The notes under the pieces: model-generated
The model's input: only the letters and a program-made list of their open reading frames with translations
What the model was told of the DNA's origin: nothing
Database searches by the model: none
Translations under genes and position numbers: made by a program
Shown: one piece after another, positions 16,426 to 24,661 of the stretch
Layout: each line of letters starts with the position of its first letter
Position numbering within the stretch: position 1 is the first letter of the stretch
Assembly (NCBI GenBank): GCA_040756655.1
Contig: JBFLYN010000005.1
Location: forward strand, 40,099-104,098
From: JBFLYN01 sp040756655
GTDB lineage: Bacteria > Bacillota > Sulfobacillia > UBA8153
Length of the DNA stretch: 64,000 nucleotides
Reading direction: 5' to 3'

Positions 16426-17544
16426 TTATTCCCCCTGGTATGCCAAGGCCGCCGGAAACTCCGGGGCTTTCTGGGCTGGTGCCTGGCCGCCGAGACTGGT
16501 GAGAAACGCGGCCAGGAGGTGCTCGGAATCATTGGGGCCCGGGCCCACCTCTGGGTGGTATTGCAGGGTGTTCACCGGCAGCCTGCGGTGGGAAAGCCCC
16601 TCTACGGTAGCATCGTGCAGGTGGGTGTGGGTGATGTCCACGCCCAGGCCGGCCAGGGATTCCCGGACCACGGCATATCCATGGTTTTGTGCGGTCATCT
16701 GCACGTGATTGGTGCGGAGGTCGCGTACCGGGTGGTTCCCGCCCCGGTGCCCATACTTGAGTTTGAAGGTGCGGGCGCCCATGGCCAGGGCCAGCACCTG
16801 GTGGCCAAGGCAGATCCCGAACAGTCGCGTCTTGCCCAGCAGCTCCCGGGCGGTGCCAATGGCCGCGTGGGCATCAGCTGGGTCCCCGGGCCCGTTAGAG
16901 AACAAGACGCCAGCGGGGTCCATGTCCAGGATGTCTTCAGCGGGGGTGGTGGGCGGCACCACCGTCACCGTGCAGTTGTGCCTGGAGAAATACCGGATGA
17001 GGTTGAGTTTCACCCCCAGGTCCACCACCACCAGGTGCGGCCCGTCTCCGAATACGCGCCAGGGCCGCCCGGTGGCCACCTCGGCCACAAGGTCGGAGGG
17101 GCCCTGGCAGCTGAGCTGCCGGACCAGTTCCTCGCCCGGCGCATCGCCCGAGGTAATGGCCCCATTCATGGTGCCGTGCACCCGGAGCTTGCGGGTCAGG
17201 GCCCGGGTGTCCACGCCTTCCAGGGCGAGGATACCGTGACCGTAGAGGTAGTCGTCCAGGCGGCCGATCATCCTGGTATGGGAAGGGGTCGCGCACAGCT
17301 GGTGCACCACCAGCCCGCGCACGAAGGGCCTGTGAGACTGTGAGTCCCCTTCACAGATCCCGGTGTTCCCAATGAGAGGATAGGTCATGGTCACGATCTG
17401 CCCGCAATACGATGGGTCGGTCAGCACTTCCTGGTAGCCGGTCATGCCCGTGTTGAACACCACTTCTCCAAAGGCCGTACCCGGGCGTCCGAAGGCTCTC
17501 CCCTCGTAGACAGTCCCATCCTCAAGCACCAGGCGTCCCCGCAT
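16426..17544 (-). CDS. carA: Carbamoyl-phosphate synthase small subunit (glutaminase)
   Basis: 372 residues from the ATG at 17544, which sits at good distance from GGAAGGGG; a GTG at 17553 is too close to the binding site. N-terminal CPSase small-chain domain (EVVFNTGMTGYQEVLTDPSY), then a class I glutamine amidotransferase with the nucleophile in FGICLGHQVLALAMG and the His-Glu pair in QYHPE. It hydrolyses glutamine and hands ammonia to CarB. It follows pyrC after a 69-base gap that holds two copies of ATATCTAT but no evident terminator. Confidence 0.96.
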   Translation of the reverse strand: MRGRLVLEDGTVYEGRAFGRPGTAFGEVVFNTGMTGYQEVLTDPSYCGQIVTMTYPLIGNTGICEGDSQSHRPFVRGLVVHQLCATPSHTRMIGRLDDYLYGHGILALEGVDTRALTRKLRVHGTMNGAITSGDAPGEELVRQLSCQGPSDLVAEVATGRPWRVFGDGPHLVVVDLGVKLNLIRYFSRHNCTVTVVPPTTPAEDILDMDPAGVLFSNGPGDPADAHAAIGTARELLGKTRLFGICLGHQVLALAMGARTFKLKYGHRGGNHPVRDLRTNHVQMTAQNHGYAVVRESLAGLGVDITHTHLHDATVEGLSHRRLPVNTLQYHPEVGPGPNDSEHLLAAFLTSLGGQAPAQKAPEFPAALAYQGE

Positions 17545-17613
17545 GCTGTTCACCCCTTCCCCGCGAGCTCTTATGCCCGCTGCATATCTATACTCCTCTA
17601 ATGTATATCTATT

Positions 17614-18912
17614 CTAGCCGGCTGTCAAGTTTCCCTCCCACATCAAGATGCGTCCCCCGACTACCGTGCCCCAGGGGGAACCCCTGAGCTTCCATCCGGC
17701 AAATGGCGTGTTCCGGCTCTTGGAGGCAAAGCGTTCCTCGTCCACGGTGGTCTCCAGTTGGGGGTCGACGACGGTGAAATCGGCCAGTCCCCCGGCGGCC
17801 AGGCGGCCGCCCTCCACGCCCAGGATGCGCGCCGGGTTGGCGGACATGAGTGTTACCACCCGGGGCCAGTCCACGCGACCCCGGCCCACCAGCTCTCCTG
17901 CCACCAGGCCCACTGCCGTCTCCAGGCCGATCATGCCAAACTGGGCGTAGTCATACTCCACCAGCTTGTCGTCCTGGTGGTGCGGGGCATGGTCGGTGGC
18001 AATGACGTCGATGAGGCCACTGGAAAGGCCTTTGAGGAGCGCCTCCACGTGGTCTTGAGACCTCAAGGGAGGGTTAACCTTGGTGTTGGTATCGTACCAG
18101 GTGTCCCGCACTGCCTGGTCCGTCAGGAGCAGGTGATGGGGCGTGACTTCGCAAGTGACGTTAACTCCCTGGCTTTTGTAGAATTCGATGAGCTGGAGGC
18201 TCTGGGAGGTGCTTACGTGCGCCACGTGCAGCCTGCCCCCGGTGAGGCGGGCCAGCACCAGGTCCCGGGCCACCATCACCGATTCGGCCTCGGCGGGTAT
18301 GCCCCGCAGTCCCAGGATGGTGGACACCAACCCCTGGTGCATGACGCCTTCGTGGGACAGGGAGGGGTCTTCACAGTGGCTGATCACGGGCAAGCCGAAG
18401 GGGATGGCATATTGCAGGGCAAGGCGCATGAGTTCTGCGCTGGCCACCGGCTGGCCATCATCGGAAAGGGCCACCGCCCCGGCGCTGCGCATGTCGGCGA
18501 TCTCGGCCAGTTCCTCTCCGCGTTGCCCCTTGGAGACGGCCCCCACCGGGTAGACACGCACCAGTCCGGTCCTGGCGGCCTGGTTCAACACGTACTCCAC
18601 CACCGCCCGGTTGTCAATGGTGGGCCGGGTGTTGGGCATGCAGGTCACCGCCGTAAAGCCGCCCCGGGCCGCGGCCCGGGTACCGCTGGCGATGTCTTCT
18701 TTGTACTCAAAACCCGGGTCTCTCAGGTGGACATGCATATCTATGAAGCCGGGCATAACCAGCTTGCCCTTGGCGTCGACGATGCGGGCATCGGCCGAAA
18801 GCTCCTGGCCCACGGCAGCGACCCGGTCCCCTTCCACCAATATGTCGAGAACAGCATCAACGCCCGAAGCCGGGTCGAGCACCCGTCCGCCCTTGATCAA
18901 GAGCCGGTTCAC
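17614..18912 (-). CDS. pyrC: Dihydroorotase
   Basis: 432 residues, GTG at 18912 overlapping the pyrB stop as GTGA. Type I amidohydrolase dihydroorotase: DMHVHLRDPGFEYKED supplies two zinc-binding histidines, SHCEDPS and VAHVSTSQS supply others, and VIATDHAPHHQ carries the catalytic aspartate. It cyclises N-carbamoyl-aspartate to dihydroorotate. The position between pyrB and carA matches the Bacillus operon order. A long open frame on the opposite strand is a shadow of this GC-rich gene. Confidence 0.96.
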   Translation of the reverse strand: MNRLLIKGGRVLDPASGVDAVLDILVEGDRVAAVGQELSADARIVDAKGKLVMPGFIDMHVHLRDPGFEYKEDIASGTRAAARGGFTAVTCMPNTRPTIDNRAVVEYVLNQAARTGLVRVYPVGAVSKGQRGEELAEIADMRSAGAVALSDDGQPVASAELMRLALQYAIPFGLPVISHCEDPSLSHEGVMHQGLVSTILGLRGIPAEAESVMVARDLVLARLTGGRLHVAHVSTSQSLQLIEFYKSQGVNVTCEVTPHHLLLTDQAVRDTWYDTNTKVNPPLRSQDHVEALLKGLSSGLIDVIATDHAPHHQDDKLVEYDYAQFGMIGLETAVGLVAGELVGRGRVDWPRVVTLMSANPARILGVEGGRLAAGGLADFTVVDPQLETTVDEERFASKSRNTPFAGWKLRGSPWGTVVGGRILMWEGNLTAG

Positions 18913-19835
18913 GAGTCGGCACCTCCCAACAAGAGGTAGAGAATGGCCATGCGTACCGCCACACCGTTGGTAACTTGTTCCCGGATGGCGGACATGGGAG
19001 CATCGGCAATATCCGAGGCAATTTCCACACCCCGGTTCATGGGACCCGGGTGCATGAGCAAGACGTCCGGGTGAGCCAGGGCCAGGCGGTCGCGGCTGAC
19101 CCCGTAATACCTGGCATACTCGCGGGCACTGGGGAACAGGCCCTTTTGCTGCCGCTCCAGCTGCAGCCTGAGCACGTTGACCACATCGGCACCGGCAATG
19201 GCCGGTTCCACCCGGTCGTACACCTTGACTCCGAGGCCCTGGGCTTCCACCGGCAGCAGAGTGGCCGGGGCTGCCACGCGCACCTCCGCGCCCAGCTTCA
19301 CCAGTCCCCAGATGTTGGACCTGGCCACCCGGCTGTGCAGGATATCTCCGATGATGGCCACCTTGAGACCTGCGATTCGCTTCTTGTACTGCTCCATGGT
19401 GAACAGGTCCAGGAGACCCTGGGTGGGATGCTCGTGCATGCCGTCGCCGGCGTTGACCACCGAAGAGCTCACGTGGCGGCTGAGGAAGTGACAGGACCCG
19501 GATACCGGGTGACGCATGATGAGCATGTCCACGCCCATAGCCTCGATGGTCCGGGCGGTGTCCAAAAGCGTCTCGCCCTTCTTAATGGCGGAGGTAGCCG
19601 TGGCTATGCTGCTGGTGTCGGCGGACATGTACTTGGCCGCCATCTCGAAGGAGGTCCGGGTCCGGGTGCTGGCTTCGTAAAACAGGGTGCAGACGGACTT
19701 CCCCCGCAAGGTCGGAACCTTCTTGACCTCCCGGGACAGGATCTCTTTCATAGAATCGGCCGTATCCAGGATAAGGCGCATGTCTTCCACGGGCATGGTT
19801 TCTAGGTCAAGTATGTGCCTTGATGCTAGTTTCAC
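18909..19835 (-). CDS. pyrB: Aspartate carbamoyltransferase catalytic subunit
   Basis: 308 residues, GTG at 19835 after GGGAGGGAGA. The carbamoyl-phosphate loop YEASTRTRTSFE, the HPTQGLLDLF motif and LMHPGPMNRGVEI are all intact. It condenses carbamoyl phosphate and aspartate, the committed step of pyrimidine synthesis. No pyrI regulatory chain is present, as usual in Firmicutes, where control is by PyrR. It starts 24 bases after the uracil permease. Confidence 0.97.
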   Translation of the reverse strand: MKLASRHILDLETMPVEDMRLILDTADSMKEILSREVKKVPTLRGKSVCTLFYEASTRTRTSFEMAAKYMSADTSSIATATSAIKKGETLLDTARTIEAMGVDMLIMRHPVSGSCHFLSRHVSSSVVNAGDGMHEHPTQGLLDLFTMEQYKKRIAGLKVAIIGDILHSRVARSNIWGLVKLGAEVRVAAPATLLPVEAQGLGVKVYDRVEPAIAGADVVNVLRLQLERQQKGLFPSAREYARYYGVSRDRLALAHPDVLLMHPGPMNRGVEIASDIADAPMSAIREQVTNGVAVRMAILYLLLGGADS

Positions 19836-19859
19836 GAGTCTCCCTCCCTGAGCGTCACA

Positions 19860-21137
19860 TTACACTTTGCCCCGGCGACCTTTGGGCAAATCACGGCCGG
19901 CGGCCGCTTCCTTCTTTCCCTTGCCCACGGCACTGTTTTGGGAATCAGCGTTGGGGAGCACCTGGTTTAGGATGATGCCGATGATGGCCGCCGGTCCTAC
20001 ACCCTCGAATGCCAGGACCCCGAAGTGAAACGGCAGTTTGCCGATGCCTACCACCAGGATGGTCGAGGCGATGACCAGGTTCCGCACGTTGGCAAGGTCG
20101 ACGCGGTTTTCCACCAGGGTCCGCACACCTACGCTGGCGATCATACCGAACAAGAGCACGCAAATGCCGCCCATGACCTGATCAGGGATGGTGCCGATGA
20201 GAGCGCCCAGCTTGCCCACAAAACTCAGGGAAAGGGCCAGCACCGCGGCCAGCCTGATGATGGCCGGGTTGTACACACCGGTGATGGCCAGAACGCCTAT
20301 GTTCTCGCCATAGGTGGTGTTGGGAGGACCGCCCAAAAGACCGGCCAGGGAGGTAGCCAGGCCATCTCCCAGCAGGGTCCGGTGCAACCCGGGCTCGGTG
20401 GTGAAGTTTTTGCCCACGGTGCGCCCGATGACCAGCACGTCTCCCACGTGCTCAACCATGGTGGCGATGGCCACAGGAGCAATGAGGCTGATGGCCGCCG
20501 GGTGAAACGCCGGCGTCACGAATCTGGGGAGGGAAATCCAGGCCGCCCCGGCCACGGTGCTAAAGTCCACCAGGCCCCGGGCCAGGGCAAATAGGTAACC
20601 GCCGCCGATGCCCAGGAGGATGGGGATGATCTTGAAAAAGCCTTTGGCATAGATGGCCACGGCAATGGCTATGCCCAGGGTTACCATGGCTGTAAGCATG
20701 TCACCTTCGGACATGATGCGGGCCGCGCCGGCCAGGATGAGACCGATGACGATGATGACGGGCCCTACCACCACCGGGGGCAAAAGCCGCGCGATGGACT
20801 CAGGACCGGCCACGCGCACCAGCGCCGAACCGGCCAGGTACACCAGGCCGGCAATGACACACCCGCCCAGGGCAGCCGCGATCCCGTACCCTTCCCGGGC
20901 AGCGATGATGGGAGCGATGAACGCAAACGAGGAGCCGAGGTAGGCCGGGACCTTGCCGCCGGTAACCAGGTGGAACAGGAGGGTGCCCGCGCCCGAGGTA
21001 AACAGGGCCACGGCCGGATCCAGGCCGGTAAGAATGGGGACGAGGATGGTAGCTCCGAACATGGCAAAAAGGTGTTGCACTGAAAGGACTGTGAACCTTA
21101 CTCCGCTGACTTCTGCTGGCAAACTCTTCTTCATCAT
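19860..21137 (-). CDS. uraA: Uracil permease (NCS2 family)
   Basis: 425 residues from the ATG at 21137 (a second ATG follows directly), behind AAGGAGGAGGG. A membrane protein with about 12-14 helices; the family signature appears as GLLGGPPNTTYGENIGVLAITGVYNP, the region that binds the nucleobase. It imports uracil with protons. The gene (also called pyrP) lies between pyrR and pyrB and is preceded by its own PyrR attenuator, so import and synthesis are regulated together. The C-terminal tail is Lys/Arg-rich and cytoplasmic. Confidence 0.93.
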   Translation of the reverse strand: MMKKSLPAEVSGVRFTVLSVQHLFAMFGATILVPILTGLDPAVALFTSGAGTLLFHLVTGGKVPAYLGSSFAFIAPIIAAREGYGIAAALGGCVIAGLVYLAGSALVRVAGPESIARLLPPVVVGPVIIVIGLILAGAARIMSEGDMLTAMVTLGIAIAVAIYAKGFFKIIPILLGIGGGYLFALARGLVDFSTVAGAAWISLPRFVTPAFHPAAISLIAPVAIATMVEHVGDVLVIGRTVGKNFTTEPGLHRTLLGDGLATSLAGLLGGPPNTTYGENIGVLAITGVYNPAIIRLAAVLALSLSFVGKLGALIGTIPDQVMGGICVLLFGMIASVGVRTLVENRVDLANVRNLVIASTILVVGIGKLPFHFGVLAFEGVGPAAIIGIILNQVLPNADSQNSAVGKGKKEAAAGRDLPKGRRGKV

Positions 21138-21160
21138 TGCCCTCCTCCTTCTTGGCACTA

Positions 21161-21196
21161 GAAAACCTCCCACCGCGCAGACCGGGCCGGGAGGTT
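21161..21196 (-). terminator. Attenuator terminator in the pyrR-uraA leader
   Basis: On the reverse strand an AACCTCCC arm (21189-21196) pairs with GGGAGGTT (21164-21171), followed by TTTTC. It lies between the PyrR-binding sequence at 21221-21234 and the uraA ribosome binding site, the position expected for a PyrR-controlled terminator. Confidence 0.75.
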
Positions 21197-21220
21197 CTCC
21201 TCACTGTCCTCTCCCTTGCC

Positions 21221-21234
21221 GGTCTCTCTGGACC
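21221..21234 (-). promoter_or_regulatory. PyrR-binding site 2 (pyrR-uraA intercistronic leader)
   Basis: The transcript reads GGUCCAGAGAGACC, matching the PyrR recognition loop ARUCCNGNGAGGYU at all core bases except the closing pair. UMP-bound PyrR should hold this anti-antiterminator hairpin and allow the downstream terminator at 21161-21196 to form, shutting off uraA-pyrBC-carAB-pyrKD when uridine nucleotides are abundant. Confidence 0.75.
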
Positions 21235-21257
21235 GCCTTAAAGGGCCTCTCCCTTCA

Positions 21258-21806
21258 CTACTCCACCAGCTCCTCGATGATCACCACTTCCTCGCCGTCG
21301 ACCTCCTGCAGGCGCACGCTCACATTCTCCTTCCGGGACGTAGGCACGTTCTTGCCCACGTAGTCCGCCCGGATGGGCAGTTCCCGGTGCCCGCGGTCCA
21401 CCAGGACCGCCAGCTGGATGACCTGAGGACGGCCAAGGTCGATGAGGGCATCAAGGGCCGCCCGGATGGTCCGCCCGGTGAACAGCACATCGTCCACCAA
21501 GACTATGCGCTTTTCGCGAACGGAGAACGGGACCTGGGTCCGCTCGACCACGGGCTGGTCGCTGCGAGTGGTAAGGTCATCGCGGTACAAGGTTATGTCC
21601 AGCACGCCCACGGGTACCGCCACTCCTTCGATTTCACGCAGCCGTTCGGCCAGGCGGCGTGCCAGCGGGACACCGCGGTTCCTGATGCCCACCAGCGCCA
21701 AGTCGCCGGTGCCCCGGTTCTTCTCGAGGATCTCGTGGGCGATGCGGGTCAGGGCCCGCCGGATGCCATCGGCATCCATGATCCTGGCTTTTTCCTGCAG
21801 GCGCAT
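21258..21806 (-). CDS. pyrR: Bifunctional pyr operon attenuation protein / uracil phosphoribosyltransferase
   Basis: 182 residues, ATG at 21806 behind GGGAGGT. The PRPP-binding motif VLVDDVLFTGRT and the IGIRNRG-like segment VGIRNRGVPLARRL are typical. PyrR binds leader RNA in the presence of UMP or UTP and causes premature termination; it also has weak uracil phosphoribosyltransferase activity. It is the first gene of the pyr operon, flanked by an attenuator on each side. Confidence 0.96.
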   Translation of the reverse strand: MRLQEKARIMDADGIRRALTRIAHEILEKNRGTGDLALVGIRNRGVPLARRLAERLREIEGVAVPVGVLDITLYRDDLTTRSDQPVVERTQVPFSVREKRIVLVDDVLFTGRTIRAALDALIDLGRPQVIQLAVLVDRGHRELPIRADYVGKNVPTSRKENVSVRLQEVDGEEVVIIEELVE

Positions 21807-21826
21807 ACTACTACCTCCCGCTCATG

Positions 21827-21862
21827 AAAAAACTTCCTGCCGCCTTACGGCCTGCAGGAAGT
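21827..21862 (-). terminator. Attenuator terminator in the pyrR leader
   Basis: A 9-bp stem ACTTCCTGC/GCAGGAAGT with an inner GCC/GGC extension and GTAA loop, followed on the reverse strand by six T. It lies 20 bases before the pyrR start and downstream of PyrR-binding site 1. Confidence 0.85.
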
Positions 21863-21893
21863 CAATTTCGGGTACATGCGCTCGCTCCTTTCT

Positions 21894-21907
21894 AGTCTCA
21901 CCGGACT
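21894..21907 (-). promoter_or_regulatory. PyrR-binding site 1 (pyr operon leader)
   Basis: The transcript reads AGUCCGGUGAGACU, a near-perfect match to the PyrR consensus ARUCCNGNGAGGYU. It lies about 20 bases downstream of the predicted promoter and upstream of the leader terminator, the classic pyr attenuator layout. Confidence 0.88.
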
Positions 21908-21927
21908 ACTTTAAAGGGCTCGCCTTC

Positions 21928-21957
21928 AATCTACCAAGCCGGGATAGGGCTTGTCAA
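21928..21957 (-). promoter_or_regulatory. Promoter of the pyr operon
   Basis: On the reverse strand a perfect -35 TTGACA (21952-21957) and a -10 TAGATT (21928-21933) are separated by 18 bases. Transcription would start near 21920, giving a leader that contains PyrR site 1 and the attenuator terminator. Confidence 0.75.
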
Positions 21958-22036
21958 GAGAAAAGCTCCGGCCCCGGGGAAACCAGGACCGAAGCAGCGT
22001 GAACCGGTAGCAGAGGCCATCGTCATCCACAAACCG

Positions 22037-22064
22037 GCGTCCGGGGCAGTGATGCCCCGGACGC
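22037..22064 (-). terminator. Strong hairpin after the Thr-rich secreted protein gene
   Basis: A perfect 12-bp stem (GCGTCCGGGGCA/TGCCCCGGACGC) with a 4-base loop starts 26 bases past the stop codon. The U-tract is poor (CGGTTTG), so it may act as a factor-dependent or 3'-end stabilising hairpin. Confidence 0.5.
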
Positions 22065-22089
22065 TCCGGAAAAGAGCCAGGATCTATCT

Positions 22090-22917
22090 TTAATAGGGTG
22101 CTCCCCACGGTCCAGTCCTGACCTGCGTATCCGTCTGGACCTCGACCTTGGTCTCCGTCCATTCATCCACCAGCTCTAGAACGTCATCGACGTCTTCGGA
22201 TGCCACGGGCTCCCCGTAGACCCGGTTTATCTCCTCCACCGTGATGGTGCTGTCCAGCCGCTCACCATTGCTGCCTGGTGCGCCACCATGCCGTTCGGTG
22301 GTGGTGACAGTCTCGGTAATGGTCACCGGCGTCACGGTGCTGACAGTGATCGTGGTGGTCAGGGTGTAGGCCCGGTGGGTCACGAGGAAGGTGGTAGTAG
22401 TGGTGGTGACCTCGCGGTCCTGGGTCTTTCCGTTGGGTAGCTGCTTATACTCGATAAAGGTGGTGCTGTTGACGTCAGTTGTCTCATCCAGCAGCTGAGT
22501 CAAGGTCACGGTGAAGCTCTCACTATCCTCATGGAAAGTAACCTCAACCAGCTCGTCGGTCCTCTCAGCCGTCACTGACGTCACGATGGTGGTGATGCCG
22601 CGATCGAAGGCCGGATCCTGCCCTGGGGCTGTCGCCAACCCTTTGCCCTTCCCGTTGGAGGCCAACGCGGATAGTGAAACCGTCCCCAGTAACAGAGAAA
22701 CCAAAAGCACGAAAACAGCGATCCTTCGCGAAGCCGTACTCCAACTCCCCCTTGGTTTGGCTGGGCCGGTTTCACTTCTCGCTCCCAAGGACCCTTGTGA
22801 CCACTTGCCGGATCCTGGTTCATTGCATCCCGCGTATCCATTGTTTGCGGGTACCCCAGGGGCATGCAAGCTGATCTTTTGGGCGGGCATCACGCGCCTG
22901 GCTTGGGCAATACCCAT
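22090..22917 (-). CDS. Thr/Val-rich exported protein of unknown function
   Basis: Up to 275 residues. A signal peptide or single membrane anchor (SRRIAVFVLLVSLLLGTVSLSALA) sits at about residues 66-90 of the longest frame, with an A-L-A cleavage-like site. The mature part is strikingly rich in Thr, Val and Glu, with a TTTTTT run and alternating polar/hydrophobic residues that predict beta strands; the tail is acidic. The N-terminal 45-60 codons before the signal look non-coding, so the true start may be the TTG at 22788. No family is recognised. It could be a surface or spore-coat-type protein. It lies alone, upstream of the pyr operon promoter and in the same direction, and ends with a strong hairpin. 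Confidence 0.6.
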   Translation of the reverse strand: MGIAQARRVMPAQKISLHAPGVPANNGYAGCNEPGSGKWSQGSLGARSETGPAKPRGSWSTASRRIAVFVLLVSLLLGTVSLSALASNGKGKGLATAPGQDPAFDRGITTIVTSVTAERTDELVEVTFHEDSESFTVTLTQLLDETTDVNSTTFIEYKQLPNGKTQDREVTTTTTTFLVTHRAYTLTTTITVSTVTPVTITETVTTTERHGGAPGSNGERLDSTITVEEINRVYGEPVASEDVDDVLELVDEWTETKVEVQTDTQVRTGPWGAPY

Positions 22918-23089
22918 CGTTCGAGCCCCATTCAGATCGCCAGGCAGTAGTGCATCGTCATCACTGGAAAGCGATAATGGCCGGGATCATTCGCTTCCGG
23001 GATGAGAGAAAACCTCACACTGGGACCCAATGCACCATCCCAAAGGCATTGCCCGACTGAGGCTCCCTCCGTCACAACCTCCGGCAGCT

Positions 23090-23206
23090 TTACCGGGCAG
23101 CCGGGGCAAGGCTAAAAAGCACCAAGAGCACCCAGGGCAGCCCAAATACCAGGAGTCCTGCCAGCCAGAACCCCAGTCCAAACCGCCAGCCATCTGCGAA
23201 TTTCAC
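23090..23206 (-). CDS. Small single-span membrane protein (38 aa)
   Basis: GTG at 23206 preceded by GGAGAGGAAGGTGG at about 23213-23226, stop TAA at 23090. The product begins VKFADGWRFGLGFWLAG and continues with a run of Leu, Val, Phe and Trp forming one hydrophobic span of about 22 residues, ending APAAR. Charge placement suggests an inner-membrane small protein. No family recognised. It sits between the VOC gene and the secreted-protein gene. The good ribosome binding site and amphipathic layout argue it is real, but it is short enough to be chance. Confidence 0.45.
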   Translation of the reverse strand: MKFADGWRFGLGFWLAGLLVFGLPWVLLVLFSLAPAAR

Positions 23207-23291
23207 CCGGACCACCTTCCTCTCCCCTGGTTTCTGACCAGACGCCGGGTCGCATCTGGTCCCTCAGGTAGTTAGCACTCACCTTGTATTC

Positions 23292-23648
23292 TTAATCCTC
23301 GAACCGCTGTACCTCTACCTTGTAGCCGTTGGGATCACGGGCAAAGAAGTGATAGATCCTAAAGCCAGGATTGGGGCCAGGAGGTCGCTCAACCGGGGCT
23401 CCGGCTTCCAGCAGTAAACGGTAGACCCGGTCCACATCCTCAGTGAGCAGGGTGATGATGGGGCTCAATTCCTGGGGAACGGTGGGATGATGGGTACAGA
23501 ACCCGATGTATGCCCCGGGTCTTAGCTCGTATACCCGGCAAACTCCCTGGTCCTTGTACAGCACAAGCCCCAGGAGTCCCGCGTAGAAGTCATGCGTCTT
23601 TTCCAGGTCCTGGGTGCCAAGAAAGGTTATGAGCCCATCCCACGACAT
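23292..23648 (-). CDS. VOC-family (glyoxalase/dioxygenase fold) protein
   Basis: 118 residues from an ATG at 23648 behind AGGAGGGTTAC. Two beta-alpha-beta-beta-beta modules typical of the vicinal oxygen chelate superfamily: FLGTQDLEKTHDFYAGLLGL at the start and a C-terminal FFARDPNGYKVEVQRF that supplies the usual metal-binding glutamate. Members include glyoxalase I, fosfomycin and bleomycin resistance proteins and small dioxygenases; the sequence does not tell which. Likely a single-gene unit. Confidence 0.85.
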   Translation of the reverse strand: MSWDGLITFLGTQDLEKTHDFYAGLLGLVLYKDQGVCRVYELRPGAYIGFCTHHPTVPQELSPIITLLTEDVDRVYRLLLEAGAPVERPPGPNPGFRIYHFFARDPNGYKVEVQRFED

Positions 23649-23824
23649 GCCGTAACCCTCCTGTGTTGGCAGCGACTCCACATCACGCTACCGGGCCGGC
23701 GATTCCCAGGCATTCTGACTACTGATTCGGGGCCACGTTCCGGAGTTCCTGCCTCCCCCCTCCTGTCTGCCAGTTGAACACTCTGCCCTCCGCCACACCC
23801 TGGGTCCAGTATTTGAACTGGCGG

Positions 23825-24661
23825 CTACGGGCGTCGCAGGGTGATGATGGCCAGTTCGGGGCGGGAACCCAGGCGCACCGGCATGGGTCCGCCCTGCCCG
23901 AGCCCGCGGGTGATGTATAACCACCCGTCGCCCTCCCGGGACAGCCCTTGCACGTGAGTCCGGGGGAATAGACGTCCCGACGCCGTAGTTACCGCCCCCA
24001 GCAGCGGGAGCTTGATCTGGCCACCGTGGGTATGCCCGGTCAGGGTCAGCGCGACGCGGGCGAGCAACTCCTGGTGGGCGCCACCGCGCCGGTCGGCCTG
24101 ACCCGGTTCAAACCAGGTAGGCGCGTGGGCCAGCAGCACCACGGGGCCAGCAAGCCCGGCCGGCAAGGCTTCCGCCAGCCGGTCGTGGCCACTGTAGGGA
24201 TCGCTCACCCCGGCCAGCACCAGGTGCTCTCCATCTCGTTCCAAGACCACGTGCCGGTTCTCCAGCACTATCACTCCGGCCTCGGTGAGCCGGGCCGCAA
24301 TGAGGGACCATCCGGCCCGATGGTCGTGGTTGCCACTCACGGCGTAGGTTGGCGCGACGGAGCCAAGAGCCTCCATGAACGGGTATACCTTGTGGATTTC
24401 CGCCGGGCTTTGATGCACGAAATCCCCAACCACGCAAATGACGTCCACCCCTAGGGCCTTGAGTGCCGTCACGACCTGCCCGGATGGACTGGTGCGCCTC
24501 CCGTGCAGGTCACTGGCCAACCCCATCCGGAACCCGTCAAATGCAGCAGGTAGCCCGGTGATGCTCACCTCCAGGTGGGTAATGTCCAGGGCGCTGGTTT
24601 CCCACCATACGAACAACACCAGCATTAGTGCCAACCCGATTCCAGCCAGGAGCCGGGCCAT
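23825..24661 (-). CDS. Membrane-anchored metallophosphoesterase (YaeI/YkuE-like)
   Basis: 278 residues, ATG at 24661 with GGGGAGG upstream. An N-terminal hydrophobic helix (about residues 3-20) anchors it or directs export. Calcineurin-like motifs follow in order: SDLHG, VVGDFVHQSP, SGNHDH, and GHTHGGQ near residue 215. Relatives hydrolyse UDP-diacylglucosamine, phosphodiesters or phospholipid head groups at the membrane. The open frame continues upstream to 25027, but that extension is not family-like. Upstream lies an 884-base region with little coding signal. Confidence 0.88.
   Translation of the reverse strand: MARLLAGIGLALMLVLFVWWETSALDITHLEVSITGLPAAFDGFRMGLASDLHGRRTSPSGQVVTALKALGVDVICVVGDFVHQSPAEIHKVYPFMEALGSVAPTYAVSGNHDHRAGWSLIAARLTEAGVIVLENRHVVLERDGEHLVLAGVSDPYSGHDRLAEALPAGLAGPVVLLAHAPTWFEPGQADRRGGAHQELLARVALTLTGHTHGGQIKLPLLGAVTTASGRLFPRTHVQGLSREGDGWLYITRGLGQGGPMPVRLGSRPELAIITLRRP

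Noticed and set aside
17758..18939. 393-codon + strand frame opposite pyrC
   Set aside because: It mirrors the codon pattern of pyrC and has a random-looking His/Gly-rich product.
22780..23040. Possible c-di-GMP (GEMM) riboswitch before the secreted protein gene
   Set aside because: GCAAAC-like and GATGCAATG-like pieces occur, but the conserved GGGACGCAAAGCC core and the tetraloop-receptor arrangement are not present; it was kept only as a possible structured leader.
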